This document shows, one piece after another, positions 10,748 through 24,300 of a stretch of DNA of 64,000 nucleotides. The notes under the pieces were generated by a model. The model was not told where the DNA came from. It ran no database searches and was given only the letters and a program-made list of their open reading frames with translations. Source of the DNA: Aptenodytes patagonicus (lineage: Eukaryota; Chordata; Aves; Sphenisciformes; Spheniscidae); NCBI RefSeq assembly GCF_965638725.1, contig NC_134958.1, positions 22,227,964 through 22,291,963 of the forward strand, in the 5' to 3' direction. Within the stretch, counting starts at the first letter, position 1. Each line of letters starts with the position of its first letter. A program made the translations under genes and the position numbers.

Positions 10748-11558
10748 CCTGTTTGTTCTGGGGGGCTGGCTGTGTCCTGGCTCTCCTTTGCCCCTTCCTG
10801 CAGGGCATCGGTACCCCCCAGCCATCTGCACCATGGGGACCACCATGAAAGGGGGACCACCACAAAAAGGGGACCACCACAAAAAAGGGGACTACCATGA
10901 ACGGGGGACCGCGAGGAGCACTTGGGGTTCACTCAGCCTGGCAGCCCCAAAAGGAGAGGGCATGGTGGGGCACTATTGTCACCTCCCCTCGGGGCTTTTG
11001 ATGCCTGTAGGATCTGCAAAGCTTGGCCCAGGCTGGTGCCACCCAGCCCCAGGCCTTGAAGAAGACATTTGGCAGGTGGTTTGGCCTGAATGCACCCATG
11101 AAACATTTCACTTCAAAACATTTCCATTCCGGAAACATTTCAATTCTCCTTGCCCCCGCCCCCCTGGCAGGCAGCCCCTTGCATAGTCAGGCTTATCCCA
11201 CTGGTCCAGCAAAACGTCCTGGGGGCTGATAAAGCTGCCTGGAGCTCCCAGACATTTTAACCCCTGGAGAGCTGGGCGCTGTAGGGGAGCTGAGCATCCC
11301 TGGAGAGGCCGTGCTGCATCCTGACAACTCTTCCTCGCCATGACAGGACTTCACGTGTTCATCACGACCACATGGTGAGATGGGCTCACACCACGCAGCC
11401 TCCTTGACTGGCAGCAGCTCCCACGCCCTGGCCAGCACGTGGCCTCTTTATACAGCACCCTGGGTCCCTTGGGGAAACTGAGGCACCAAGGGCTGCAGCC
11501 CCGTCTGCCTGCAGAAGTCATCAGCCCATCGCTGCCCAAGCGCAAGGCTGCAGACCAG
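10748..11558. other. Intergenic DNA between CR1 and the STOML1 3' end
   Basis: No gene seen. It contains a small imperfect minisatellite at about 10840-10910, with units of roughly 20 bases built on GGGGACCACCA(C/T), and several ACATTTC(A/C) motifs around 11100-11145. Confidence 0.6.
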
Positions 11559-11559
11559 G

Positions 11560-11565
11560 TTTATT
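11560..11565 (-). terminator. STOML1: STOML1 polyadenylation signal
   Basis: AATAAA on the minus strand, about 780 bases downstream of the STOML1 stop, so 11545-12345 is its probable 3' UTR. Confidence 0.55.
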
Positions 11566-12345
11566 GTCCGTGGAGAGTTGACAGAAAGGAAGCTTACAAA
11601 AGAAAGAAATATCTACACACGCCTATATACAGTCCACACGCCCCCCGCGGACAGACCTCACAGCACGCATGCAAAAGCACTTTGAAGCACAAATTAGAGC
11701 AACGACTTCTCACAAACCGCTGTGTCAGGAAGGCTCAGGGACCACCAGGAAGCTCGTTCCCCAAATCGCCACCTCTGCTCCTTCCCCATAAATGCCAGCA
11801 TCCCGTCAGCAGTGCCACGCTGGACCCCAACCCCAGCTCGCTGGTGGCATCCCAGCCTGGTCCAGCCAGCCCTCGTGCCCCGCTTCGGCTGCCCACCCCA
11901 CCCCACCCCATGACTGCCATCCTTGGCCACAGTGTCCCCAAGATCTTCCCAGTCCGGTCTGCTCAGCTCATGCCCCTTCCAGTCCGAGATGCCTGGCCAT
12001 GCAGCCCGTTGTGAGGGCAGCAGGACGTCAGTCTGTGCCCTGGTGGCATATTGGCCAAGGGACCTGGAAGCAAACTGGCATATGCTGGGGTGCCAACTGG
12101 TTCCCATCCCATAACGTTGTAGGCAAAGGATGGGCAGGGGAGGTAAATCCAAGGACAAGGACAGGCAATGCAGCTCAGCTTCAGTTTCCCTGCTCAGGTC
12201 TTCACCCAACTCCCGCAGCCTCCACGGGGAGGGCAGCAGGAGCTCCAGCAGGGCAAGGCCCCTGCCGCTCAGCACCCCTGTATGTCCCCTGCTTTTGCAC
12301 ACCTACAAAGACACATGCACACAGACACGCACCCACACGCATGCT

Positions 12346-15300
12346 CTATCTACGTTGCTCCATCGCCTTGACGAGCTCCTCCAGCTTCAGGGCAAGGTGC
12401 AGGTCACCTTTCACCTGCAGCCTCCCACTCATGTAGGCACTCAAGGGGCGCAGGTCGCCCAAGAAGAGGTCCTGCAGGTCTTTCTCTGCCACCTCCAGAA
12501 CAACGTCGGGGCTGCACTCGGGCACGCCACAGCCAGCTCGCCCCTTGCCTGTAGGACACGATGGGTGGGAGAGAGAGAAACAGCGGGCTTCAGGATCCAG
12601 CCTTGCCTGCTGGTGTTTCCCCCACTGTTTCACATGGGTTGAGTTGGGCCGGATGACACACAAGGGCCTGGCATGGAGATTTTGGAGACAGGAGTCCTTA
12701 CTCCTTATGGAGATAAATTTCTCTTGCGTTGCTCCACCAATGTCCTGTTACAGTGGTCTACCTCCAAGCCCTGTCCTACTTTTGCCATGGTGCTGGTTTT
12801 GCCTGGGATAGAGTTAATTTTCTTCATAGTAGCTAGTATGGGGCCATCACTCCAAACGTCCCCCCCTTCCTCCTTCTTCCCCCAGCTTTATATACTGAGC
12901 ACGACGTCATATGGTGTGGAATCTCCCTTGGGTCAGTTGGGGTCAGCTGTCCCGGCTGTGTCCCCTCCCAGCTTCTCGTGCCCCCCCAGCCTGCTCGCTG
13001 GTGGGGTGGGGTGAGAGGCAGAAAAGGCCTTGACTCTGTCAGCACTGCTCAGCAGCAATGAAAACATCCCTGTGTTATCAACACTGTTTCCAGCACAAAT
13101 CCAAAACACAGCCCCGTACTAGCTACGGGGAAGAGAATTAACTCTATCCCATCCAAAATCAGGACACGTGGCCACCAGGAAAACCATCAGCACCCCTAGG
13201 GGAACGGATTAGGGTGCTGTGAGGACATCTGCCAGCGTGGCAGTGGCCCAAGGCGCTGCCCATGCATGTCCCTCCATCACTACCCCTTTGGGCTGGTGGC
13301 ATGCAAGAACCAACAAACCTTGAGGTCTCTGAGCCATCCCACTTGGCCAGCCACGAGGAGACCTAGCTGCCAATTTTCTATCCATACTCTCTTTCTGAAG
13401 GAAAATTCATGGTTTTAACCCAAAACAAATTATACCTTGGACTTTCAGGGAGCATGGACTCAAGGCCACAGTCGCCAAAATGCAGTGCTCGGCTGATAGA
13501 CCCTGGGGTGCCTTTCATGGAGCTACCAAACAGACCTGGTTTGGGACCCCCTACCACCAAGCTCGGTGGGGTTTGCAGCATGCAAAGGGGGCACGGGCAC
13601 GAAACACCCTCCCACCTCTGACACAACAACCCCGAAGAGCGGTGACCTGAGGAGAGGTCTATGAAGTAGGTGCTCTGGGCGCCGCTGGGCAGGGCGATGT
13701 TGACCTGGTAGGATGCTCCCACCTGGCTGACCAGGGCCTCGGAGAGGATGGGCTCCACCGCCGAGAGCAGCTCGTCTGCGCTGGGCTTCCTCCGGGCGCT
13801 GCCGGCGGTGGCGAGGAGGGGAGCGGTGGGAGGCTCCACCTCGTTCACCGTCTCCATGCTGTCTGCTGGGGACAATGGGACAGAAGGGGGTTGAGGGGAC
13901 ACCTTCGGGTAGTGAGCTTTGCTGGTCTGCATGGACCCACCAGAAAAGGTCTCCAGAGCAAAGAAACCCACTTATCCAGCAAGTTTCCAGCTAAGCAAGA
14001 AGAGGACAACATGGTTTTGCCAATTCCTACTGCCTGCTCTTCTGTCTGCCATGGGTTACTCTTCCCCTGCTACCAGGGGGTGGAAAATCATCCCTGAAAG
14101 AAATAGCGAGGCACAGATTGGTGCAGGGTTTCTGGAAAAAATTCCATGTTGTCCTGAGATGCGACTCTCTCGGCAAGCTCAGGCTTGGGTTTGCCTGGCA
14201 GAAATGCTGAGCTCTGAGTTGGTCTTCAGCCCAGGGTCCTGCAGAGCTGCTCCTGCCCTCCCCAGTCCCATCTCCAATGTCTTGTTAGAAAGGTTGTGTT
14301 GTGCTACACGCCGTGTGGAGCTGTGCCCGAAGCAGTCCTCTCTCCTCCTCCCTACCAGCCTCTTTGTGCTGTGCTTGTAGGAGCGTGATATCTCCCAGAT
14401 TTGGACTCCTCTGTCAAACAGCCAATGGACACAAAGGTCATTGGGCAGGAGGGACATCCCCCAGCGCAGAAGTGATGGCCTTGGGTTGGTTACCTGCCTC
14501 TGGAGCGCCAGTCCCGCTGCCTGCCAGAGCCAGGGTGTTGCTGAAGAAATGGGCAGCCAGCTGCTGAACGGTGCCATCCAGCCCCTCCAGCCCGGGCACG
14601 GGTGGCATGGTGGCCAGAGGGCCCACCAGGTTCTCCCGGGGTGGCTGCAGCACTGCCTCCATGCTCAGCTCCACCCGGTCCACCTCCAGGCCCCAGGACT
14701 TGGTCATGTCGTTAATCTCCAGCTGCCGAGCCGGGAAGAAAGGGAGAGGTGTTGGCAGCCCAGGCAGAGCTGGGTATGGCCATGGAGACCACCCACAACA
14801 GCACCCCCCACCATGGGCATTCCCATAGCTTATACTTCTGCTGCCCACCAGCTTTAAACGCAGGGTGTTGAACCAGGCTCAGTAGTCCGTCTCCTCCAAG
14901 CTGCCCACTCTCACTTTCAACCCTGCTCACCCAGGTGCTCTCCCAGCTTGGAGGAGGTCGGGACAGGGAGGACAGCTCTGTCTCGGTCCCCTTTCTGTGG
15001 CTCCCTCCCAGGCTGGCCTCTTTCCTCGCTCTCCCCTGGGCACTGCGGCCTGGCATGGTGCTCCACCAGGCAGCACCTCTGACCTCCAAACTACCCCAGA
15101 CACCCCAGAGATACCAGTATATCCCCCCCAGCCTCCTTTTATATCATCCCTTGTAGACGTTCAACCCACAAGCTCTTGGCCTGGCCCAGGTCGGCTGCGG
15201 GCACTAGTCACTGCCCCTCTGCCACCGCCCTGTCCTGCTTCTCTCCCCAAAAGCCTTTTCCAGTTTGCAGCCCCCTCCAGACATTTTCCTGGTGGAGATA

Positions 15301-17006
15301 TGGAGGCCAAATTTAAGCCTGCTGACAAAACGTGGGCTTTTCTGCGTGGCCAAAGCCCTTCGAGATAAGCCACAGAGCTCCAGAGACCCACAGGCTGAAG
15401 GCATCTGCTCCCCACTAATCACCACCTCTTCCCAGCTCTCCTCCTTGGCCAGGTCCATAGCCAGGTGGACTTCCAGCAGCTACAGCTTTCCCTTACTCTT
15501 ACGTCCACACCAAGAGCCCGAGGGTTTGCGGGGGCTCTGCGCCAGGCTGGGGTAGTGCTCACCAGCAGCTGCTCCCCGATCCTCAGCTTCTCCACCTGGA
15601 TCTCGCGGAGGCTCTTCTTCACCAAGGTCTTGGTCATGGCGTTCTGCGCTGTCATCCGGGTGGCTGCGATGAGGTCCTTCACCATCATGACGGACAACAC
15701 GGGGTCCCACACCCGGAATTGGACGTCAGCGCCCATGGAGATGACCGCCCCGTCCTTGGAGGTCAGCTGGGGCAGAGGGGAGTCAGGGTCTCTCCCCCTC
15801 TTCACCCCGTGGCCCAACCCTTGTGCATAGAGCCTGAGAGCAAAGGCATGCACTTCTTTCCCAGCTGGCAACCGGCTCTAGCTCTCTTTATTAAGAGGGT
15901 TATTAGAAACAAAACCAACCCAAAGGATGAAGTTTGGGCTAGTCTGAATGGTGAGGCCAGTTTCCAGCACGGGGCTGTTCTTGAAAGACATCTGGGAAGG
16001 ATAGGGATTGATGTTTTTGAGATGTCTCCAGCCAGGAACGTGCATTGGACAAGGTGTGCAAAGTCAAGAGGAGCTTTTCAACTGCGGGCGGGTGAGGACT
16101 CTGGGTTCACAGCACCAGCTACGACCCCCCTCGCCTCGCCGTGAGGATGGAGGAACTGAGAGTTGGGTCCATGCATGGCACCAAGGGTCAGGCTATCCCA
16201 AAATCCACCTCTCTGGGCATTTGAGAGATGTCTCTCCATACTGCCCTGAGGCCCAAGGCAGCTCACCTTGCAGGGGGGCACGTTGAAGGCCCTCGTCCTC
16301 AGATCCACTCGCTGCCAGTGATCAATGAAGGGCAGCAGCAGGACCACGCCGGGTCCCTGCGGCGCCCGGATGCGGCCCAGGCGGAAGATGATCATTCGCT
16401 CGTAGGTGGGCACGATCTGGAACGGGAAAGTTGAGACCAAAACCCCGGGTCCTGCGGTGCCAGGAGCAATGGGGCCAGGGGCAGCCAGGAATGGTCCCCC
16501 CTGCGGAGGATGGGTTGTCATCCCACTCCTCGCCTGCTTTCCTCCCTTACCTTCAAGGCAAACCATCCTGAGATGGGGAAGGTGACAGCCATCAGCAAGA
16601 AGACCAAGGAGGTGATAATCCCATGGCAGATCCAGGACAGCCAACCCTGGGAGGAATCTGCAGGGGGGTGAAAGGGGGATGTACCTGCTCCAAAACCCCC
16701 TTCCCTGCCCATGAACCCCCACCCGAGCCTCTCTCCCCATGCACCCTGCACCCCAGGGAAGCCGGCAGTGTCAGGGGGAAGCCAGCCAGTGCAACATCCT
16801 ACAGCAAAAGTGGCAATAGAGAGAAAGGCAGCAGCTCTTCTCTAAGGTCGGGACTCACCTGTGGTATTCCCGGCCGGCCCCAGAGGGTCTTGCTTGGATC
16901 CGAAGGAGAAGCAGCCCTTCTGGGCACCGTAGAGCCCAATGCTGGACTGCTGGAAGCGGTCAAAGTCTCCCAAGGGAAGGGCCTGGTATCCCGACCGGCT
17001 GAACAT
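12346..17006 (-). CDS. STOML1: Stomatin-like protein 1
   Basis: Complete gene of seven coding exons: 17006-16859, 16657-16551, 16416-16267, 15766-15563, 14722-14494, 13862-13647 and 12548-12346, predicted 418 residues. The N-terminus MFSRSGYQALPLGDFDRFQQ closely matches human STOML1 and carries the GYxxL-type sorting motif. Next come a hydrophobic membrane hairpin near residues 60-85, an SPFH/band-7 domain (KIVPTYERMIIFRLG, GPGVVLLLPFID, RTRAFNVPPCK, ATRMTAQNAMTK) and a C-terminal SCP2-type sterol-carrier domain (VSQVGASYQVNI ... YMSGRLQVKGDL). In mammals it localises to late endosomes and other membranes and can modulate acid-sensing channels. The start has a good context (CACCATG). The gene is divergent from PML copy B 1.4 kb away, as in human, and lies between the two PML copies. 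Confidence 0.95.
12791..13166. mobile_element. Solo LTR of a bird endogenous retrovirus in a STOML1 intron
   Basis: Fossil of about 376 bp lying between STOML1 exons 6 and 7. It starts TGCTGGTTTTGCCTGGGATAG and ends near TCAGGACA, resembling the start of the LTRs of the retrovirus at 55.6-62.9 kb, so it belongs to a related family. Flanking CATGG and CGTGG could be an eroded 5-bp target duplication. No internal region remains, as expected after LTR-LTR recombination. It is clearly older than the full element. Confidence 0.72.
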
Positions 17007-18375
17007 GGTGCTGGTGCCTTGCACGGCACCCCGCTCCCAGTGCTCGGCACCCTCTAAGCCCGGCTCCCCGCTGCCATCGCAGCCACCTCTGTGGCCAGCA
17101 CGGCTTCTGCCTGCCCCTGACCCGATCCAACGTCCCTGCCCGGCTGCCTGCAAACCTCCCCGCCCTGTCGTGCAACCGGAGAGACACCGGAGAAGAGCTG
17201 ATGAGCCCTGCTGTTATCACGGAGGATGCTTGCTAGAAGAAATCAAGTCCTTCAGGGGGTTTCCTTGCCGGGGTCTCACCCAGGCTGAGGGGTTCACATC
17301 TTCCCAGCGACCCTCTGGGCAGTGGCCGAGCCGGGAGACAAAAGCCACGGCCCCACAGCCACCCTCCACATTGCACCCCCTTGGAGCTGGGAGATAACCC
17401 TGGGGTGTCCCTGGCCACCAGCCCCGTGGCTGGGGGGACCGGAGGCCGCGGCAAGGATGCTGCGGCGGGGAAGGAGGGAGCCGCTGGCGCTTCCTGGTCC
17501 GCCCGTCATGTGGCTGCTGACGGCACAGGGACGAAACGGCTCACGGCTCACGGCTCACGGCTCGGTGAGTTTTTCTGGAGAGGCCCTGCAGGGGAACTGC
17601 TCCACCAGCCATGGGGAGGACAGCATCCTCCATCGCACACATACCTTGGGGGTCTCCAGAGGGTACCTCAGCCCCACGGGGAACCGGGAGAGGTATTTTT
17701 CCCAGTGATTCCTGGCTCCGGCGTGGCCTTTTCACCGTGCCAAAGGCCCCCCACCCCATCTCACCGGCCTGCAAAGGGTAGTGGGGACCGAAGAGCAGCC
17801 CAGAGAAGCGCTGCTGAGGACAGGGGGTGGCAATAGGGCAGGTTGAAAGCCCCCTCTGGCTGAAGTGGGGGCCTGAGACACTGCCCCAGACACAGCAGCA
17901 GCCCTTGCAGCCAAGCCAGCACCCAGACATGCACCCCAGCACAGCTCGGGGGGTCCTATCTAGCAGGTGAAGCAGAGCTTTGCCATCCGACCCGTCCCCG
18001 TCCCCCCCCCCCCCCCGGTGCCAGCATCCCCCTCCGGTGTCTGCATCCCCACCCTGGTACCAGCATACCCCCCGCCCCCGGTGCCTGCATCCCCCCCCCC
18101 CCCCCCGAAATTGCCACCGGCACCCCAGGGCGGAGGAAAGGCAGGAGCAGGCAGGGCGGAGGGCGCTGCCCGGGTGGGAGCGGGGAACTCCGGGTCCGGC
18201 TCGCACCCATCCCACCCACCAGCCCCCCCCCCCCCCCCATATCGCCCCTCTCCCGCCCGGGGAAACCCCCGGCCTTCCCCGCCTTCTTCCTGGCAGCTCC
18301 TCCTCCTCTTCCTCCCCCCAGGCAGGCTGGGGAAACGAAAGTTCGCGGTGAGCGGTGCTAGGCCCCGTCGCTCGC
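17007..18375. promoter_or_regulatory. Shared intergenic/promoter region between STOML1 and PML (copy B)
   Basis: Divergent 1.37-kb interval, increasingly GC-rich towards PML with uninterrupted C runs near 18003-18017, 18089-18106 and 18223-18238. A 9-bp CGGCTCACG motif repeats about four times at 17536-17563. No TATA box is evident; a CpG-type bidirectional promoter is the simplest reading. 5' UTRs of both genes probably lie here but cannot be delimited. Confidence 0.45.
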
Positions 18376-21300
18376 ATGCCCGACAGCCCCGCAGCCCCCC
18401 GGCCGCCCGGCCACGGCCCCCCGGCAGGTAAGGGGGGGGCTCCCCGCTTTTCTGGAGGGGGAGGGGGGACGGGGAAGGGAGGCAAAGCCTGGCCCAGGCC
18501 CCCCGCCCCACAAAGGGAGCCGCGGGGATTGCCTGCTTGGGTGGGGGGCGTTATTTTTTAGGGTGCAAAACCATTGTGTGTGTGTGGGGGGGAGGTGGTA
18601 AGGGGGGCGTCTCTGCTTTATTCGGAGGGGCTCCTGCCTGCGCTGCCGGGCAGCGGGAGGCCCGGGGGGGGGGGGGGGGGGGGGCGAAGGGTGGGGAGGG
18701 GGGCATCTCTGGGGACAGGGCTGGTGCCAGCGTCCCGGTGGTGCCCGGGAGGTTTTGCAGGAAGCGGGGGGGATCGTCGCCGGGGCTCCCCCTTCCCTCC
18801 CCTGCCTTCCCCGCTCGCAGGGCGGGAAGAGGTAGTGGCAGCAAAGTGAAAGAAAAGTCGCTTTGCAGCCTTCCTTCCTCCCCCACCCCAACTCTGAAAT
18901 CCAAAATTCCCCGAAGGGAAAGGGGGGGCGAGGAGGAGAGCCTCCAAGGGTCCCACACTGAGGGCAGGAGGGAGCACAGCCCTTTGCAGCCAGCAGAGAG
19001 TCTCCCCGGGAGACCACCCTTTGCCTTGCCGGGGTGCTGCCACCCACTCGCCCTCGGCAGGAAGGATGGAGAGGAGCTGCTCACCCGCCTTGCGGCTCCC
19101 TTATTGCTTCCATGCATCAGGGTGGGTAAAGTGGGCCGCCCGTGGGTGGCCTGCATGGCCCCCAAGGGTGGGACTGAGCCTCCCATCCGCCTCCATCTCA
19201 CGTGCTCCAACGGGGTCTTTCCCCCACATCCCACCTAGACGGAGATGGTGCTGCTGCCCCCATGGAGACGGGACCCCAGACGGCTACACCCCCGTGCTCC
19301 CCTTCATCCCAGCAGCCTGCGGTGAAGGATGACTTCCAGTTCGTCCTCTGTGAGCGCTGCCGACAGGAATCGCCCAACCTCAAGCTTCTCACCTGCCTCC
19401 ACACCTTGTGCCTCGGTTGCCTGAGCGAGAACAAGCCCATTGGGCAGTGCCCCATATGCCGGACGGCCATCCCACAGGCCAGCGGCATCCCCAACATGGA
19501 AAACCTGCTCTTCACCAACCTGCAGACCAGGCTCAACATCTACAAGAAGCTCAGCAACAGCAGTGGCCTGAGCTGCAGTCGGTGCCGTAGCGAAACAGCG
19601 GCGGTGTGGTGCTCCGAGTGCGAGGAGTTCCTCTGCACCAAGTGCTTTGAAGACCACCAGTGGTTCTTCAAGAAGAGGAGCCACGAGGCCAGGAGGGTGG
19701 AGGAGCTTCGTGCTGAATCAGCCCATCAGTTCCTGGAAGACACCAGAAAGTCCTACAACCTTTTTTGCTCCAGTCCTGGTCACGCCAACCAGGGCCACAT
19801 CTCCAGGTGAGGGTGGTGCCTTGTCCCCAGGTCCCATCCTGCAGCGAGGGCTTTGGGGCAGCTGCTCCAGGACCAACTCTGCCAGGAGGGCAGAGCTAAG
19901 GGGGTTTCATCACCTGCCTTTGGAGAGGGACCACTGCAACCCTGGAGAGACCCTGGGCAGGAGCAGGGTGTGATATGGGGCTGGCAGGTCCTTGGGAGGA
20001 GGGAGGGGAGCAAAGGTGGGTTGAACACCCAGCTTCATGCCCACATCTGCAGCTGGTGATGTGAGGCAGAGCCCTTTCCTGCCCCGTGCCTCAGTTTCCC
20101 CTCTTGTTAAACTCCTCAGCTGTCCCTTGGGGAGGGGGAATCATGCCCAGCACAGTGGAAATGCTTTTCTCCCCCTGCTCACGTACCGGCTTTGAAGGAT
20201 GCTCCCGTTTCCTTCCAGCATCTACTGCAGGAAGTGTGAGAAGCCCCTGTGCTGCTCGTGCGCGCTGCTGGACAGCCAGCATGCCCCCTTCTGCGACATC
20301 CACAGCGAGACCCAGCGCAGGCAGGAGGAGCTGGGCATCATGAGCCAGGAGCTGAAGCAGAAGAGAAGCAGCTTCGAGGCCACCTACGTGGCGCTGCAGG
20401 ATGAGGCCGTCCGGCTGGAGCAGGTGCAGCAGGAGATGCGGGAGCTGATCCGGCAGCGCGTGGAGCAGCTGGTGCGGCTGATCCGGCAGGAGGAAGAGGA
20501 GCTGCTGGGGCTGGTGGAGGCGCAGCAGGAGCAGGGCCGGCAGGAGGTGGTGAGGGAGCTGCAGCGCGTGGAGGGGGTGCTGCGGCGGATGGAGGCGGGC
20601 GAGCGGCTGGTGGAGAAGATGAGCCTCTACGCCACGGAGCAGGAGGTGATGGACATGCAGCCCTTCATCAAGGACTCGCTGGAGCAGCTGCAGCAGCTGC
20701 AGCCACCAGCGACCGGGGACCAAGCGCAGCCCGGGGACTTGGCCGAGTGCAGAGCCAGGCTGCAGGCGCTGGTGGAGCGTGTCACGGGGCACCCAGGTGA
20801 GGACTTGCATGGGGATGGATCCAGCCACCCCACAGGCAGCGGGGACTTGGACCAGCTCAGAAAGCCATCACCCAGCTCTGGGTCCCGCAGGGTTCAGAGC
20901 CACCTCCCTGCAGCAAAACGAGCCCAAATTCACTCTTGTAGGGTGCTTACTTCCAATGGCTCCAAGATTTGCTACTTTGCTTATATGGCCAGAGCCCCTT
21001 TTTGGTCTCCCACCAATCTGACAGGCTCTGGTGATGCTGATTTCTGGGTCCCCAGAGGCTCCTAAACCCCTTGGGCCATCCCAAACTGAAGGGCTGGAAA
21101 ATGGGAAGGAGACCAGAGCTGCCCCTTCCTTGCTGCAGCTGCTGGGCAAGTTTTTCCTGGCTCAGCTGCTGCTGGGGCTGGGTGGGAGCTCCGGAGGCTC
21201 CGATTTGGGATTGCAGCCCTGCTCTCTCCATTGCAGGTACCAATTCCCAAGCTGTCCCCATGGTCGAGGTGGCCCTGGAGAACAACTTGGTGAGATGTCC

Positions 21301-24300
21301 GTGTTTCGTCCCGGTGCGCTGCCATGCGGGGAGGGCTCCTGCATCAGCCGAGACCTGGACCCCCCCACTTCCTCTCACCTTTGCAAGCCTTTCCCAAGGG
21401 ACTGCCTTCCCCTTCCCAGCCCGTCACTCCCATTTCTTTGTTAACAACAAACCCCCGGGGATGTTTCTGCCTGGGCAGAGAAGAACCTGCTTTGTAGCCA
21501 TCGGTTCCTGCTACCCAGGCGTGCTCCTACCCCATCCCGCTTCCCCAAGCCTGCTGCTTCATCCCCCATTTTTGGCAGGGAAAACCGTAGCCTCCCCTGG
21601 CTGTAGGACTGCCAAACACCCGCAGCTCAGGCACAAGCCTTGAGCCAAGCCAGAGGGCCAGGCTGTGCCTCAGTTTCCCCCCTGCTGAGGATGTTTCTGC
21701 ACCCCCCGGCTCTGCCCGCTGCTCGGGGACACCCCAGCCCTGCAGAGGGGTCGGTGGTCTCGAGGTTCACCCTAATGCTGCTCCGCACTCTCTCCACAGC
21801 AAGAGGAGCCGGTCCAGCCCGAGAGCCAGAGCATTTTGCCCACCTTCACCATCAGCCTCAAGGAGATGCACACGAGCCCGGTAAGAACCGCCTTAGCCAG
21901 GCAGGAGCCTTTGGGGACCAGGAGATGCCACCCTGGCACCTTACATCCCCCATGCCCTCCTCTCTCCAGGCTCTCCCCATCACCACATGTCCCAAGCGGA
22001 GCTCACACTGTGTGGAAAGGGGCAGTCAGATGTCACCCAAGCTACTGAAGCTGGAGCACGACACTGTGCCGGTCCCCAGCGATCCCAGTTCAAACCAGTG
22101 GGATGACAGAATGGGGCCCAGCACCTCCGTGCCGAGGCAGAACTGCAGGAGCATCCCTGCTGCCAGCAGCCACACTGATGATGCAGGTGGGGACCAGGGA
22201 CGTGGCCCTCCTCGTTACCCCATCTCTTCCTCCCCCTTATGGGAGTCCCCCATCTTTCCCAACCTCTGTGCACCCCCATGCACTCAGAGCCTTGGCCAAC
22301 CTCCCCTGGGTCAGAGAAGCAGAGGGTGGGAGCTGGTTCCCAGGGGGTAAATACGAGCGCAATGCTCAGGGGTTGTTGCAGATGCTCCATCCAGCTCCAC
22401 GTCCTGCCTCCGAGGTAGCCAAAACCAAGCCTAGGGAAGAGCATAGCAGCAGGGCAAGCGTGCAGAGAGATTCCCCTGCCTCCTGCTCCAGGAGCTCTGG
22501 ATTTTCCTGAGGCAAAAAATGCTACAATTTTTAGCAAGACACATTTTCTTCCCCGAGCTCACCCAGCCCCACTCCAGCCTGCTGCAGCATCCCGCAGCAA
22601 GGGGTCCCGGGCTCAGCTCTGCAAACAGGAGGGAGGATGAAATGCATGTTCTGGAGAGGCTGGTACAGGGTCTATGGGGGTGAAGCAGCAGTGGAGAGGT
22701 TGCCTCCACTTGGGGTGAATCCGAGAGCACCCAAGGGCTGGGTGGTTCACAGTCCTGGTAGAAGCGTTTACCCTCTGCAGCAAAAATTGGGAGATAAGGT
22801 CAGTCCTCCCATGGGAAAACTGGTGTGATCCAAAAATCACAGTCTTGAAGCTTCAACACCCTCCTGTTCCTTCCACAGAAGACACCAGCATCATCATCTG
22901 CAGCTCGGAGGACAGCGAGGAAGACACGGCGGTGAGTGTAATGCCAGACCTCCCTCCTTGCTGAGCCACGCCACAGGCAGAAGAGGCAGCTGCACCCCAT
23001 CATCTCTGGGGTGCCTTTCCCTTTCTTCATGCCATGCTCAAAGCCAAGCCTTCTCCCTTCCTAGCATTGCCCAGAGACTTGCTTGCATCTTTCTCTTCCC
23101 CTTGGGTTGCTCTCAAGTGACAGGGCCTCTGGGCTATCCCAAATCTAGTCCTCCCGGGCTAGGACCTTTGCCAGTATCTCCTGGTATTCTGGAGCAGCCA
23201 GGGTCCTCTCTCGCAGGCAGCAAACCCCACCTTGATTTGCTCTGAGTTGGGATCCCACACCAGCTGACCCCCCAAGGTGACCCTTTTGAGTCGGTCCTTA
23301 TGGCCTCTTCCTTTCCGCCTCGCTGGGAAGGTTGTTCTCAGCTTCAAAAAAATCAATTTTCATATAAAAATCAAGTTTGCAAGTTGAATGTAGCATCCGT
23401 GCTCAGAGAGTTCATCAGTCCTGTACCTATGCAGGCTGAGAAGCTCCCGGGAGCCACCAGAGCGGGTAAGGGACCATCTGAGCATCCCCAAAGTGACATT
23501 TCTGAGCTCCCTGCGGTGACATTTCACAGCACTGATGCTGCAAACTGGTGTGTGGCAACCAAATGGCCCTGGCCGAGGTGGTTAGATGAACCAAGGGCAT
23601 GGGATCCCTGCTGGGATACCCCATCACCAGGACGAGCAGGGGCTCCCTTTGCAAATGGAGGCGAGTGCGGCTGATTTGGGATTGGGGGGGGTTGGTTTTC
23701 CATCACTGGCTTAATGAGGGGTTAACAGCCCCATTTTTTTTTGTATAAACTAATGCAGAAGCTCTTCTTACTCTTCAATAAAGCTGTTTCTAGATTAAAT
23801 CCCAGCCCGCTGCTGGCTTCCTTATTCATTTTTCCTTTTCTGTTCTTCCTTGCTCTCCTGATTCATCTCTAACGGAGGGAAAAAAAAAGTTGTGAGGCTA
23901 AAACCCTGTCCCCGCTCCCTGCTAGTGCCAAAAAATCCTGAGGCTGGGACTTTTGGGGATGTTAGCAGCTTGCTGTGAGAAATCCCTGCATGAATCAGGT
24001 GTCCTTTGGCATGATGTGGATTTAAGGGTGTAGCAAAGGTGCAGGCTGAAGAAAGAGAGGTCCCAGGGGTATAAACATCTCACCGATGGTCTGGTGCTGG
24101 GCACTAGAAAAGTGCAACCTTGAGAGCTGGGAAAAATTGGTTTAAAGCCTGGAAAAGGGGGAAAAAATGGCAGCTGAGTGAGAAAAAAGGCTGAGCAATG
24201 GGATGAGGCAGCGGGATGCAGCCCAGGGAAGCTGCAGCCTTCAGGGGGTGGCAGGCAAGGGCTGAAGACCTGCCTAGAGGCTCAGACATGTAAAGGGAGA

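Noticed and set aside
17541-18485. 314-codon minus-strand frame over the PML promoter
   Set aside because: Composition artefact of C runs read in reverse; overlaps PML exon 1 and the bidirectional promoter.
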